A DNA stretch of 64,000 bases from Mycobacterium sp. IS-3022 (GTDB taxonomy: Bacteria > Actinomycetota > Actinomycetes > Mycobacteriales > Mycobacteriaceae), in the NCBI RefSeq assembly GCF_001500065.1, contig NZ_LQIN01000048.1, forward strand, positions 124,001-188,000. The letters run 5' to 3'. Positions within the stretch are counted from its first letter, which is position 1; each line of letters begins with the position of its first letter. Below the pieces are notes generated by a model, which saw nothing but the letters and a program-made list of their open reading frames with translations, made no database searches and had not been told where the DNA came from. Below, piece by piece: positions 24,898-35,845 of the stretch. Both the position numbers and the translations under genes were made by a program.

Positions 24898-24982
24898 CCA
24901 GGCGAAATTACCCGCCCCAGCAGAAACCGCGGTTCAGGCATGCCGGTGAAATCGAGTACTTGAGCTCGGATCCCCAAACACC

Positions 24983-25017
24983 AAAGGCCACGACCTCTTT
25001 CGAGGTTCGCGACCTTT
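24983..25017 (-). terminator. Probable terminator of tRNA-Leu
   Basis: An imperfect hairpin (AAAGGCCACGACCTC, loop TTTC, GAGGTTCGCGACCTTT) with one bulge, starting 19 bases beyond the tRNA 3' end on the minus strand. It lies in the 139-base gap before the lipoprotein gene. There is no clear U-tract. Confidence 0.55.
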
Positions 25018-25036
25018 AGCCCTGCAGTTCGTTTTG

Positions 25037-25119
25037 TGGGCGAAGGGGGACTTGAACCCCCACGTCCCGAAGGACACTGGCACCTGAAGCCAGCGCGTCT
25101 GCCATTCCGCCACTCGCCC
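25037..25119 (-). tRNA. tRNA-Leu (anticodon CAG)
   Basis: Folds as an 83-base class II tRNA: acceptor GGGCGAG pairing with TTCGCCC, anticodon stem CTGGC/GCCAG with loop TTCAGGT (anticodon CAG), a long variable arm GTCCTTCGGGAC and T-arm GGGGGTTCAAGTCCCCC. CCA is not encoded. It reads the abundant CTG codon. Confidence 0.95.
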
Positions 25120-25378
25120 CAACGACCGGGGGAGCCTATCACGCTAGACACCCCGCTCCCCAACCGTACCGGCGGCAGCGCGGACCCGGGTCAAGCGCCC
25201 GGACCGATCGTGATTCACATGGCCTGAGCTGGGTTGATCCGATTCTCAGAATTCTGTTGGTCCCGCAGCGTGGTGCTGGGCCGATACCATGCACATGAGC
25301 ATTGTGGCCAGGCGACACGCTGGGCATCCGTGCCGATGAGCAGGACGAACGAAACGACCGAGTGAGGCGGGCGGTGAC

Positions 25379-26812
25379 ATGGGTCTAGTCGACCGCATCG
25401 AGCGCAAGCTCGAGTCGACGGTCGGTGACGCTTTCGCCCGGGTCTTCGGCGGTTCGATAGTTCCGCAGGAAGTCGAGGCGATGCTCCGCCGGGAAGCCGA
25501 CACCGGTGCGCGGGAAGTGCTCGGCGGCCAGGTTTTGGCCCCGAACGACTACGTCATTACCCTCAGTGTGCCTGACTATCAGAAGGTGAGCGCCGACCCA
25601 GACCTCACATCAGCGACTTTTGCCAAGCACTTGGAGGGATACATCCGTGATCAGGGGTGGCAAACGTATGGTGATGTTGTCGTCAGGTTCGAAGAATCAT
25701 CCACCCTGCACACCGGACAGTTTCGCGCGCGTGGAGCGGTCAATCCCGACTCGACCACTGGCGAACCCGCCCCACCACCTCGAGTACACGCGTCCAGCGC
25801 AGAATCAGGAGTACCACCGATGAGCGACAACCCGACCTACCGCGGCGGCCAGGGGCCGGGGCGGCCCGCCGACGAGTATTACGACGAGCGGTACGGCCGT
25901 CCGGATGACCGCGGTCAGTATCCCCCACAAGAGCAAGGCGGCTACCCGCCCCAGGGTGACCCCTACCCGCCGCGTCAGGGCGGCTACCCCGACCAGGGTG
26001 GCTATCCAGAGCAGCAGGGCGGTTACCCGGAACAGGGCGGCTATCCCGACCAAGGCTATCCGCCACCGTCGTACGAACAACGGCCTCCCGCCGGTGGCTA
26101 CGGCCCCCCGCAGGGCGGTTACCCGGATCAGGGCTATCGCCAGGCACCCGGCGGCTACGGTCCCCCACAAGGTGGGCAGCCGGGCTATGGCGGTCCTCCC
26201 GCGGGTGAGTACGACTACGGTCGCCCGCCGGCGCCCGGCCGTCACGAAGACGGCGGTTATGGCCGGCCCGAGCCGCGGCCCACGTATCCGGATCAGGGCG
26301 GCTACCCCGACCAAGGTGGCTATCCCGACCAGGGTGGCTACGGCGGTCAGCAGTACGGCCGCCAAGACCAGGGCTACGGCGCCCCGCCGGACTACGGCCG
26401 CTACGGCGACGCCCCGGCCGCCGGTTACGCCGAGCCCGGTTACGCCGAGCCCGCGGGCGGCTACGACTACGGCCAGCAAGGCGGCTACGGCGCCGGCTAC
26501 GGCCAGTCCGACTACGCCGCCGGCGGCGCCACCGTCACGCTGCAGCTCGACGACGGCAGCGGCCGGACCTACCAGCTGCGCGAGGGCACGAACGTGATCG
26601 GCCGCGGCCAGGACGCCCAGTTCCGGCTGCCCGACACCGGTGTGTCGCGACGCCACCTGGAGATCCGCTGGGACGGTCAGGTCGCGCTGCTGTCCGATCT
26701 GAACTCCACGAACGGCACCACCGTGAACAACGCGCCGGTGCAGGAGTGGCAGCTCGCAGACGGCGACGTGATCCGGCTGGGCCACTCCGAGATCATCGTC
26801 CGCGTGCACTGA
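25379..26812 (+). CDS. fhaA: FHA-domain protein FhaA
   Basis: A 477-residue regulator of cell-wall synthesis. Residues 1-125 are the FhaA N-terminal domain (GLVDRIERKLESTVGDAFARV). Residues about 180-385 are a disordered, repetitive Gly-Tyr-Pro-Gln region. The last 95 residues are an FHA domain with RGQDAQFRLPDTGVSRRHLEI and LNSTNGTTVNN, the phosphothreonine-binding residues. In mycobacteria FhaA is a PknB substrate and binds the phosphorylated MurJ-linked pseudokinase, whose homologue lies at the right end of this window. It is the first gene of the fhaA-pknB operon; about 260 bases between it and tRNA-Leu must hold the operon promoter. Confidence 0.95.
   Translation: MGLVDRIERKLESTVGDAFARVFGGSIVPQEVEAMLRREADTGAREVLGGQVLAPNDYVITLSVPDYQKVSADPDLTSATFAKHLEGYIRDQGWQTYGDVVVRFEESSTLHTGQFRARGAVNPDSTTGEPAPPPRVHASSAESGVPPMSDNPTYRGGQGPGRPADEYYDERYGRPDDRGQYPPQEQGGYPPQGDPYPPRQGGYPDQGGYPEQQGGYPEQGGYPDQGYPPPSYEQRPPAGGYGPPQGGYPDQGYRQAPGGYGPPQGGQPGYGGPPAGEYDYGRPPAPGRHEDGGYGRPEPRPTYPDQGGYPDQGGYPDQGGYGGQQYGRQDQGYGAPPDYGRYGDAPAAGYAEPGYAEPAGGYDYGQQGGYGAGYGQSDYAAGGATVTLQLDDGSGRTYQLREGTNVIGRGQDAQFRLPDTGVSRRHLEIRWDGQVALLSDLNSTNGTTVNNAPVQEWQLADGDVIRLGHSEIIVRVH
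25936..26520 (+). repeat. Gly-Tyr-Pro-Asp-Gln repeat region inside fhaA
   Basis: Imperfect tandem codon repeats encode GGYPDQ, GGYPEQ and GGYGPPQ units, at least fifteen in all, over roughly 195 residues. At the DNA level GGCTACCC(G/C)GACCAGG-like units recur. This is a protein low-complexity linker and not a CRISPR or mobile repeat; such tracts are prone to length change between strains. Confidence 0.8.
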
Positions 26813-26954
26813 GCACCGTGGCCGGCCGCGGCCGGGGCGCGAAGCTCGTCGCTTCCCGCTCATGTCGGTGACCGTCCAAGTATCGTGACGGTGCCGAGGC
26901 CGGCTGCGCGGTGCCGACGCAACCAGAACGGGACGGGGACGGAGAGGACGTCAG

Positions 26955-27422
26955 ATGCAGGGGTTGGTACTGCAGCTGACGCGCGTCGGATTCCTGTTGC
27001 TGCTATGGCTGTTCATCTGGTCGGTGCTCAGGATTCTGCGCACGGATCTCTACGCGCCCACCGGCGCCGTCATGGTGCGCCGTGGGCTGCCGCTGCGGGC
27101 CTCGCTGCTGCCCAACCGCGGCCGTCGTAACGTGGCGCGGCACCTGGTGGTCACCGAGGGCGCGCTGGCCGGCACGCGCATCACGCTGGGCAGCCAGCCG
27201 GTGTTGGTCGGGCGCGCCGACGATTCGACCCTGGTACTCACCGACGACTACGCCTCGACCCGGCACGCCCGGCTGTCGCCTCGAGGTTCGGAGTGGTATG
27301 TCGAGGACCTAGGATCGACCAACGGCACATACCTCGACAGGGCGAAGGTGACGACGGCGGTACGGGTTCCGATGGGCACGCCGGTTCGGATCGGCAAGAC
27401 GGTAATCGAGCTGCGCCCGTGA
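26955..27422 (+). CDS. fhaB: FHA-domain protein FhaB (FipA)
   Basis: A 155-residue membrane-anchored FHA protein. One transmembrane helix at about residues 8-28 (VGFLLLLWLFIWSVLRIL) is followed by a basic linker (RRGLPLRASLLPNRGRR) and an FHA domain with GRADDSTLVLTDDYASTRHARL and LGSTNGTYLD. In mycobacteria FhaB/FipA is phosphorylated by PknA/PknB and links FtsZ with FtsQ under stress. Its stop overlaps the pstP GTG (GTGA). Confidence 0.95.
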   Translation: MQGLVLQLTRVGFLLLLWLFIWSVLRILRTDLYAPTGAVMVRRGLPLRASLLPNRGRRNVARHLVVTEGALAGTRITLGSQPVLVGRADDSTLVLTDDYASTRHARLSPRGSEWYVEDLGSTNGTYLDRAKVTTAVRVPMGTPVRIGKTVIELRP

Positions 27423-28999
27423 CACTGGTGCTTCGCTATGCCGCGCGCAGCGACCGCGGCCTGGTCCGGGCGAACAACGAGGACTCCGTCTACGCCGGTG
27501 CGCGACTGCTCGCGCTTGCCGACGGGATGGGCGGCCACGCCGCCGGCGAGGTCGCCTCCCAGTTGGTGATCGCCGCGCTGGCCCATCTCGATGACGACGA
27601 GCCCGGCGGCGACCTGCTGTCCAAGCTTGACGCCGCGGTCCGCGAAGGCAACTCGGCGATCGCCGCGCATGTCGAGGCCGACCCCGAACTCGAGGGCATG
27701 GGCACCACGTTGACGGCAATCCTGTTCGCGGGCAACAGGCTTGGGTTGGTACACATCGGCGACTCCCGGGGCTATCTGCTGCGCGACGGTGAGCTGACCC
27801 AGATCACCAAGGACGACACATTCGTCCAGACACTCGTCGACGAGGGCCGCATCACCGCGGAAGAGGCGCACAGCCACCCGCAGCGGTCGCTGATCATGCG
27901 CGCGCTGACCGGCCACGAGGTGGAGCCCACGCTGATCATGCGTGAGGCGCGCGCCGGCGACCGTTACCTGCTGTGCTCCGACGGGCTCTCCGATCCGGTC
28001 AGCCACGACACCATCCTCGAGGCACTGCAGATTCCCGATGTGGCCGAAAGCGCGGACCGGCTCATCGAATTGGCGCTGCGCGGTGGCGGACCCGACAACG
28101 TCACCGTCGTGGTGGCCGACGTCGTCGACTACGACTACGGGCAGACCCAGCCGATCCTGGCCGGAGCCGTGTCCGGCGACGACGACCAGCCACCGCCCAA
28201 CACCGCAGCTGGTCGAGCGTCGGCGTTCAATCCGCGCCGCAACGAAGCCAAACGCGTTCAACCGGAACCGGAGGAACCGCCGCGGCCGCCCAAGTCGCGG
28301 CGGCGAATGTTCATCGCCGCCGTTCTGCTGGTGTTGGCGGTGTTGGCCGGGTTGGCCGTCGGCCGGGAGATCATCCGCAACAACTTCTACGTCGCAGCCC
28401 ACAACGGCACCGTGTCGATCATGCGGGGTGTGCCCGGATCGATCCTCGGCTATTCGTTGCAGGAGCCGTACCGACAGGGCTGCTTGACCGAACGCAACGG
28501 CCTGAACCTCATCAGCCCCGGACAGCAGCCGCGCGACTGCCAGATCTTTCGGGTCAGCGATCTGAAGCAGTCCGAACAACGGCAGGTCATCGCGGGGCTG
28601 CCGACGGGCTCCGAAGACCAGGCCATCAGCCAGATCAACCAACTGGCACGCGATTCGCTGCTTCCGATCTGCGCGCCGCCGCCGCCACCACCGCGCACCA
28701 GTGAGGCACCGCACAGCCCGGCACCGACGAATTCGCCTGGCGTACCGAACAATCCGCCGACCCGCGGTGAAACCGGCGCCCCGGCACCCGAGACGCCGCG
28801 GACGGTGACGCCGCCACCTCCGGAACCGAGGTCGCCTGCTCCGCAACCGGAGTCGCCGCGACCGGAACCGGGTGCACCGGCACAGCCGGGCGAACCGTCA
28901 CCGCCCGCGTCGTCACCGAAGCCGCCGCCGGCGCCGACGGTCACCGCGTTGCCCCCGCCGCCACCCGAACCGGGCACCAACTGCCGGGAAGTGGCATGA
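27419..28999 (+). CDS. pstP: PP2C-type Ser/Thr phosphatase PstP
   Basis: The phosphatase that reverses PknA/PknB signalling, 526 residues. The cytosolic PP2C domain (1-235) has all metal-binding motifs: RSDRGLVRANNEDS, LADGMGGHAAGE, GDSRGYLLRDG, CSDGLSDPV and GGGPDNVTVVV. A transmembrane helix at about residues 300-320 (MFIAAVLLVLAVLAGLAVG) leads to an extracellular part ending in a long Pro-rich tail. The GTG start overlaps the fhaB stop and gives the conserved N-terminus VTLVLRYAARSD; the longer frame upstream is a shadow of fhaB. It overlaps rodA by four bases. Confidence 0.96.
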   Translation: MTLVLRYAARSDRGLVRANNEDSVYAGARLLALADGMGGHAAGEVASQLVIAALAHLDDDEPGGDLLSKLDAAVREGNSAIAAHVEADPELEGMGTTLTAILFAGNRLGLVHIGDSRGYLLRDGELTQITKDDTFVQTLVDEGRITAEEAHSHPQRSLIMRALTGHEVEPTLIMREARAGDRYLLCSDGLSDPVSHDTILEALQIPDVAESADRLIELALRGGGPDNVTVVVADVVDYDYGQTQPILAGAVSGDDDQPPPNTAAGRASAFNPRRNEAKRVQPEPEEPPRPPKSRRRMFIAAVLLVLAVLAGLAVGREIIRNNFYVAAHNGTVSIMRGVPGSILGYSLQEPYRQGCLTERNGLNLISPGQQPRDCQIFRVSDLKQSEQRQVIAGLPTGSEDQAISQINQLARDSLLPICAPPPPPPRTSEAPHSPAPTNSPGVPNNPPTRGETGAPAPETPRTVTPPPPEPRSPAPQPESPRPEPGAPAQPGEPSPPASSPKPPPAPTVTALPPPPPEPGTNCREVA

Positions 29000-30408
29000 C
29001 CACCCAGCCGCAGTCCGCCGTCGCCGTTACGCCGCCACTCCCCAACCGGCGCAACGCCGAACTGCTCCTGCTCGGCTTCGCGGCCGTCATCACCACTCTC
29101 GCGCTGCTACTCGTCGAGGCGAACCAGGAGAAGGGCCTGCACTGGGATCTCGCGCAGTACACCGTCGCGTATCTGGCGTTGTTCAGCGGTGCGCACCTCG
29201 CGGTGCGACGTTTCGCGCCCTACGCCGATCCCCTACTGCTGCCGGTGGTCGCGCTGCTGAACGGGTTGGGACTGGTGATGATTCACCGCCTCGACCTCGG
29301 ATCCGGCGAGCTGAGGCAGGACGGCTTGGGCGGCACCGCCAACCAGCAGATGCTGTGGACCCTGCTCGGGGTCATCGGGTTCTCGCTGATCGTGATCTTC
29401 CTGCGCGACCATCGACTGCTGTCCCGCTACGGCTATCTGTGCGGGCTCACCGGCCTGATTCTGTTGGCCATTCCGGCGGTGCTGCCCCGCTCGATGTCGG
29501 AGCAGAACGGTGCCAAGATCTGGATTCAGTTCCCGGGCTTCTCGATTCAGCCCGCCGAGTTCTCGAAGATCCTGCTGCTGATCTTCTTCGCGGCGGTGCT
29601 GGTGTCGAAGCGCAATGTCTTCACCAGTGCGGGCAAGCACGTTCTCGGCATGGACCTCCCCCGGCCCCGCGACCTCGCGCCGCTTCTCGCCGCCTGGATC
29701 GCCTCGGTCGGGGTGATGATCTTCGAGAAGGACCTCGGCACGTCGCTGCTGCTGTACGCGTCGTTTCTGGTGCTGGTGTACGCGGCCACCGACCGGCTCA
29801 GCTGGGTCGTCATCGGTCTCGCCCTCTTCGCAGCGGGAAGCGTTGCCGCATATCACCTTTTCGATCACGTCGAGGTCCGCGTGCAGACATGGCTGGACCC
29901 GTTCGCCGACCCCGACGGCGCGGGTTACCAGATGGTGCAGTCGCTGTTCAGTTTTGCGACCGGAGGGATCTTCGGCACCGGTCTGGGCAATGGTCAACCC
30001 GCCACTGTGCCCGCCGCGTCAACCGATTTCATCATCGCGGCCATCGGCGAGGAACTCGGCCTGGTGGGCCTGGCCGCGGTGCTGATGCTCTACACCATCG
30101 TCATCATCCGGGGACTGCGCACCGCGATCGCCGTGCGTGACAGCTTCGGGAAGTTGCTTGCCGCGGGCCTGGCCTCGACGCTGGCGCTGCAGTTGTTCAT
30201 CGTCGTCGGCGGTGTCACCAAACTCATTCCGCTGACCGGCCTGACGACGCCCTGGATGTCCTACGGAGGGTCTTCGCTGCTGGCGAACTACCTGCTGCTC
30301 GCCATCCTGGTGCGCATCTCGCATGCGGCGCGCCGCCCCATCGTCACCGCACCGCAGACCCCGACCCCGATCGCGGCGGCCGGCACCGAGGTGATCGAAA
30401 AGGTATGA
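28996..30408 (+). CDS. rodA: SEDS peptidoglycan polymerase RodA
   Basis: A 470-residue, roughly ten-helix membrane protein of the FtsW/RodA/SpoVE family that polymerises lipid II into glycan strands and works with the class B PBP encoded next to it. Signature blocks are KIWIQFPGFSIQPAEFSKILLL, FEKDLGTSLL and, near the C-terminus, PLTGLTTPWMSYGGSS. Start is an ATG overlapping pstP; its stop overlaps pbpA (ATGA). Gene pairing with pbpA and the kinases marks it as RodA and not FtsW. Confidence 0.95.
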   Translation: MTTQPQSAVAVTPPLPNRRNAELLLLGFAAVITTLALLLVEANQEKGLHWDLAQYTVAYLALFSGAHLAVRRFAPYADPLLLPVVALLNGLGLVMIHRLDLGSGELRQDGLGGTANQQMLWTLLGVIGFSLIVIFLRDHRLLSRYGYLCGLTGLILLAIPAVLPRSMSEQNGAKIWIQFPGFSIQPAEFSKILLLIFFAAVLVSKRNVFTSAGKHVLGMDLPRPRDLAPLLAAWIASVGVMIFEKDLGTSLLLYASFLVLVYAATDRLSWVVIGLALFAAGSVAAYHLFDHVEVRVQTWLDPFADPDGAGYQMVQSLFSFATGGIFGTGLGNGQPATVPAASTDFIIAAIGEELGLVGLAAVLMLYTIVIIRGLRTAIAVRDSFGKLLAAGLASTLALQLFIVVGGVTKLIPLTGLTTPWMSYGGSSLLANYLLLAILVRISHAARRPIVTAPQTPTPIAAAGTEVIEKV

Positions 30409-31880
30409 ACACCTCGCTGCGCCGCATCGCCGTCTCCGTCATGGCCCTGATCGTGCTGCTGCTCGCCAACGCCACCCTCACGCAGGTGTTCACCGCCGAC
30501 GGGTTGCGCTCCGATCCGCGCAACCAGCGCGTGCTGCTCGACGAGTACTCCCGGCAACGCGGGCAGATCTCCGCGGGTGGCCAGCTGCTGGCCTACTCGG
30601 TGTCGACCAACGGCCGGTTCCGGTTCCTGCGCGTGTATCCCAATCCCCAGGCGTACGCACCGGTGACGGGCTTCTACTCGCTGCAGTACTCGAGCACCGG
30701 CCTGGAGCGCGCCGAGGACTCCATCCTCAACGGCTCCGACGAACGGTTGTTCGGCCGCCGGCTCGCCGACTTCTTCACCGGCCGCGACCCGCGCGGCGGA
30801 AACGTCGACACCACGATCAATCCGCAGGTGCAGCGCGCCGCCTGGGAGGCGATGGAGGACGGCTGCGACGGGCCGTGCAAGGGTTCGGTGGTGGCCATCG
30901 AGCCCTCGACGGGCAAGATCCTTGCGATGGTCTCGGCGCCGTCCTACGACCCGAACCTGCTGGCCACCCACAACATGGCCGCCCAGACGGCGGCCTGGCA
31001 GCGGCTGCGCGACGACCCCGAGTCTCCGCTGCTGAACCGGGCGATCTCCGAGACCTACCCGCCGGGGTCGACCTTCAAGGTGATCACCACCGCGGCGGCC
31101 CTGCAGCGAGGCGCCACGGTAGACACCCAGCTCACCGCCGAACCGCGAATCCCGTTGCCGGACAGCACCGCATCGTTGGAGAACTTCGGCGGCGCGTCCT
31201 GCGGCGGTGGCCCCACCGCGTCGCTTCGGGAGGCCTTCGCCAGGTCGTGCAACACCGCGTTCGTCCAGTTGGGCATCGACACCGGCGCCGACGCGCTGCG
31301 GTCGACAGCCCGCGGGTTCGGCCTCGACGCGCCCGCACCGATGATCCCGCTTCAGGTGGTCGAGTCGCGCGTCGGGCCGATCGCCGACGCCGCCGCGCTG
31401 GGCATGTCGAGTATCGGCCAGAAAGACGTTGCGCTCACTCCGCTGCAGAACGCCCAGGTGGCCGCGACCATCGCCAACGGTGGGGTGGCGATGCGGCCGT
31501 ATCTCGTGGATAGCCTGAAGGGACCCGACCTCTCGAACATCGCCACGACGGCTCCGCAGGAAGAGCGCCGGGCGGTGTCGCAGCAGGTCGCCGATACACT
31601 TACGGACTTGATGGTCGCCGCCGAGCAGGTGACGAAGCAGAAGGGAGCCATCGCCGGCGTGCAGATCGCATCCAAGACCGGCACAGCGGAGCACGGCACC
31701 GACCCGCGTAACACCCCTCCGCATGCCTGGTACATCGCCTTCGCCCCGGCACAGGCCCCCAAAGTCGCGGTCGCGGTGCTGGTCGAGAACGGCGGTAACC
31801 GGCTGTCGGCGACGGGCGGGGCGCTTGCCGCGCCGATCGGCAGGGCGACGATAGCCGCGGCGCTGCGGGAGGGCTCATGA
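30405..31880 (+). CDS. pbpA: Class B penicillin-binding protein PbpA
   Basis: A 491-residue transpeptidase. One N-terminal membrane anchor (residues 8-28) is followed by a dimerisation domain and the transpeptidase domain with all active-site motifs: SxxK in PPGSTFKVITT, SxN in ARSCNTAF and KTG in ASKTGTAEH. In mycobacteria it crosslinks peptidoglycan during division or elongation with RodA and is phosphorylated by PknB. It overlaps rodA by four bases and is followed after 22 bases by pknA. Confidence 0.95.
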   Translation: MNTSLRRIAVSVMALIVLLLANATLTQVFTADGLRSDPRNQRVLLDEYSRQRGQISAGGQLLAYSVSTNGRFRFLRVYPNPQAYAPVTGFYSLQYSSTGLERAEDSILNGSDERLFGRRLADFFTGRDPRGGNVDTTINPQVQRAAWEAMEDGCDGPCKGSVVAIEPSTGKILAMVSAPSYDPNLLATHNMAAQTAAWQRLRDDPESPLLNRAISETYPPGSTFKVITTAAALQRGATVDTQLTAEPRIPLPDSTASLENFGGASCGGGPTASLREAFARSCNTAFVQLGIDTGADALRSTARGFGLDAPAPMIPLQVVESRVGPIADAAALGMSSIGQKDVALTPLQNAQVAATIANGGVAMRPYLVDSLKGPDLSNIATTAPQEERRAVSQQVADTLTDLMVAAEQVTKQKGAIAGVQIASKTGTAEHGTDPRNTPPHAWYIAFAPAQAPKVAVAVLVENGGNRLSATGGALAAPIGRATIAAALREGS

Positions 31881-31902
31881 GCTCCCGAGCCGGAGGCGAG
31901 AA

Positions 31903-33242
<1,340 letters not shown>

Positions 33243-33246
<4 letters not shown>

Positions 33247-35120
33247 CAACCCCGCAACATCTGTCCGACCGCTATGAGCTCGGCGAGATCCTCGGCTTCG
33301 GTGGCATGTCCGAAGTCCATCTCGCACGCGACACGCGCCTGCATCGCGACGTCGCGATCAAGGTGTTGCGTGCCGACCTCGCCCGCGATCCGAGCTTCTA
33401 TCTGCGTTTCCGCCGCGAAGCGCAGAACGCGGCCGCATTGAACCACCCCGCGATCGTCGCGGTCTACGACACCGGCGAGGCCGAGACGCCCAGCGGTCCG
33501 CTGCCCTACATCGTGATGGAGTACGTCGACGGGGTGACGCTGCGCGACATCGTGCACAGCGACGGCCCGATGGAACCGCGGCGGGCCATCGAGGTGATCG
33601 CCGACGCCTGCCAGGCGCTGAACTTCAGCCACCAGCACGGGATCATCCACCGCGACGTCAAACCGGCCAACATCATGATCAGCAAGACCGGCGCGGTCAA
33701 GGTGATGGACTTCGGGATCGCCCGCGCACTGGCCGACGCCAACAGCGTCACCCAGACTGCCGCGGTGATCGGCACCGCCCAGTACCTGTCGCCGGAGCAG
33801 GCCCGCGGCGAAAAGGTCGACGCCCGTTCCGACGTCTACTCGCTGGGCTGTGTGCTCTACGAAATCCTCACCGGGGAGCCACCTTTCATCGGTGACTCCC
33901 CCGTCGCGGTGGCGTACCAGCATGTCCGCGAGGACCCTATTCCGCCGTCGCAACGGCACAATGACATCACCCCGGAACTGGACGCCGTGGTGCTCAAGTC
34001 GCTGGCGAAGAACCCCGACAACCGGTATCAGACCGCCGCGGAGATGCGCGCCGATCTGGTCCGGGTGCACAGCGGCGAGCAACCGGACGCCCCGAAGGTG
34101 TTCACCGACGCCGACCGCAACTCGCTGCTGTCGTCGCCGCCCAACCATGAGCGCACCGAACCGATCGAGCCCACCCCGATGCCGCAGCCGCGCGAGTACG
34201 CCGACCGGGAGCGACGCGGCTCGGTCTGGCGGTGGCTGGCCGCCGTCGCGGTACTGGCCGTGCTCACCGTGGTGGTGACGGTCGCGATCAACATGTTCGG
34301 CGGGGACACCCGCGCCGTCGAAGTGCCCGACGTGAGCGGCCAGCCGTCGGCGGATGCGATCGCCGAACTGCAGAACCGTGGTTTCAAGACGCGCACCCAG
34401 CAGCGCCCCGACTCGACGGTGCCGCCCGACCACGTCATCAGCACCGATCCGAGCGCCGACACGTCGGTCGAGGCCGGTGAGGAGATCACCATCAACGTGT
34501 CCACCGGTCCCGAGCAGCGGGAGATACCCGACGTCAAGAACCTGACGTACGCGGAGGCGGCGCAGAAGCTGACCGAGGCGGGTTTCGAGAAGTTCAAGCC
34601 GTCGTCGTCGCCGTCGACGCCGGCGCTCAAGGACCGGGTGCTCGGCACGAATCCGCCGGCGAATCAGACGTCGGCGATCACCAACGAGATCACCATCGTC
34701 GTCGGCTCGGGGCCCGAAAGCCGCACGGTGCCCAACGTCGCGAACCAGTCAGAGGCGTCGGCGCGCCAGATTCTTACCGCAGCCGGGTTCACCAACGTGG
34801 TGCCGGTCCAGGTCGACAGCCCCGAACCCTGCGGACAGGTCATCGGCACCCTGCCCCCCGCCGGACAGGATTCCCCCGTGGACGCCCCGGTTCAGTTGCA
34901 GCAGTCCGCCTGCAATCAGTTCCTGATGCCCGACCTACGCGGAATGTTCTGGGTGGACGCCGAACCGCGGCTACGGGCGCTGGGGTGGACGGGTTCCTTG
35001 GACAAGGGCGCCGACGTGCCGAACAGCGGCCAGCGGGCCAACGCGGTGGTCACTCAGAGCCCGGCGCCGGGCGCCAGTGTGGACTTCGGCGCGACGATCA
35101 CGCTGAGTTTCGCGTCGTAG
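33243..35120 (+). CDS. pknB: Ser/Thr protein kinase PknB with PASTA repeats
   Basis: A 625-residue receptor kinase. The cytosolic kinase domain (about 10-275) has FGGMSEVHLARD, VAIKVLRADLARDP, HRDVKPANIM, DFGIARALAD and the activation loop VTQTAAVIGTAQYLSPEQA. A transmembrane helix near residue 335 is followed by four extracellular PASTA units (starting EVPDVSGQPS, EIPDVKNLTY, TVPNVANQSE and LMPDLRGMFW) that sense muropeptides or lipid II. It is the last gene of the operon; its end overlaps the convergent trpG gene by 23 bases. Confidence 0.97.
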
Positions 35121-35778
35121 CGACCGCGCGCTGCACGGCGCTCGAGACCTCGTCCTCCAGCTTCCGGACCAGCGACTCGGCGGGCGCGGCGCCGCAGTAG
35201 CCGAGCCAGTTGGCCAGCATCCGGTGCCCACCCTCGGTGAGGATCGACTCGGGATGGAACTGCACACCGTGGATCGGCAACGCGACGTGCCGAACGCCCA
35301 TGATGACGCCCCCTTCCGTGCGAGCGGTCACCTCCAATTCGGCGGGCACCGTGTCGGGCAGGATCGTCAGCGAGTGGTATCTGGTCGCGGTGAAGGGACT
35401 TGGAAGTCCTTGCAGCACACCGGAATTGAAGTGATGAACGACGCTGGTCTTACCGTGTAGCAGTTCTGGGGCGCGGTCGACCGTGCCGCCGAAGGCCACC
35501 CCGATCGCCTGGTGGCCGAGGCACACGCCCAGCAGCGGGGTCCGGGCCGCCGCGCACGCCTTGACGAGGGGGATGGACGCGCCGGCCCGCTCCGGCGTAC
35601 CCGGGCCGGGACTGAGCAGCACCCCGTCGAACTCGTCGGCGGCCTTCGCGATGTCGGCGTCGGTGCCCAGGCGGTCGTCGTCGTTGCGCCAGACCTGCGC
35701 GTGCACTCCGAGCTGACCCAGATACTGCACGAGGTTGAACACGAAGCTGTCGTAGTTGTCGACCACCAGGACCTGCAT
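35098..35778 (-). CDS. trpG: Glutamine amidotransferase TrpG/PabA
   Basis: A 226-residue class I glutamine amidotransferase that supplies ammonia to anthranilate or aminodeoxychorismate synthase. The triad is complete: Cys in GVCLGHQAIG, and His and Glu in GVQFHPESI. The N-terminus VLVVDNYDSFVFNLVQYLG is typical. In mycobacteria this gene beside pknB is annotated trpG, though it probably serves both tryptophan and folate pathways; the sequence alone does not decide. It is convergent with, and overlaps, pknB. Confidence 0.93.
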   Translation of the reverse strand: MQVLVVDNYDSFVFNLVQYLGQLGVHAQVWRNDDDRLGTDADIAKAADEFDGVLLSPGPGTPERAGASIPLVKACAAARTPLLGVCLGHQAIGVAFGGTVDRAPELLHGKTSVVHHFNSGVLQGLPSPFTATRYHSLTILPDTVPAELEVTARTEGGVIMGVRHVALPIHGVQFHPESILTEGGHRMLANWLGYCGAAPAESLVRKLEDEVSSAVQRAVATTRNSA

Positions 35779-35845
35779 CAGCCCAGGTTACTGGTTGCGG
35801 TTTCGGTGTACCTCGTCGCGGCTCGCGCCACCTACGACACCGAAA

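Noticed and set aside
25936..26520. Regular short repeats that could suggest a CRISPR array
   Set aside because: The units are in frame with FhaA, vary in length and lack unique spacers; they encode a Gly-Tyr-Pro-Gln linker.
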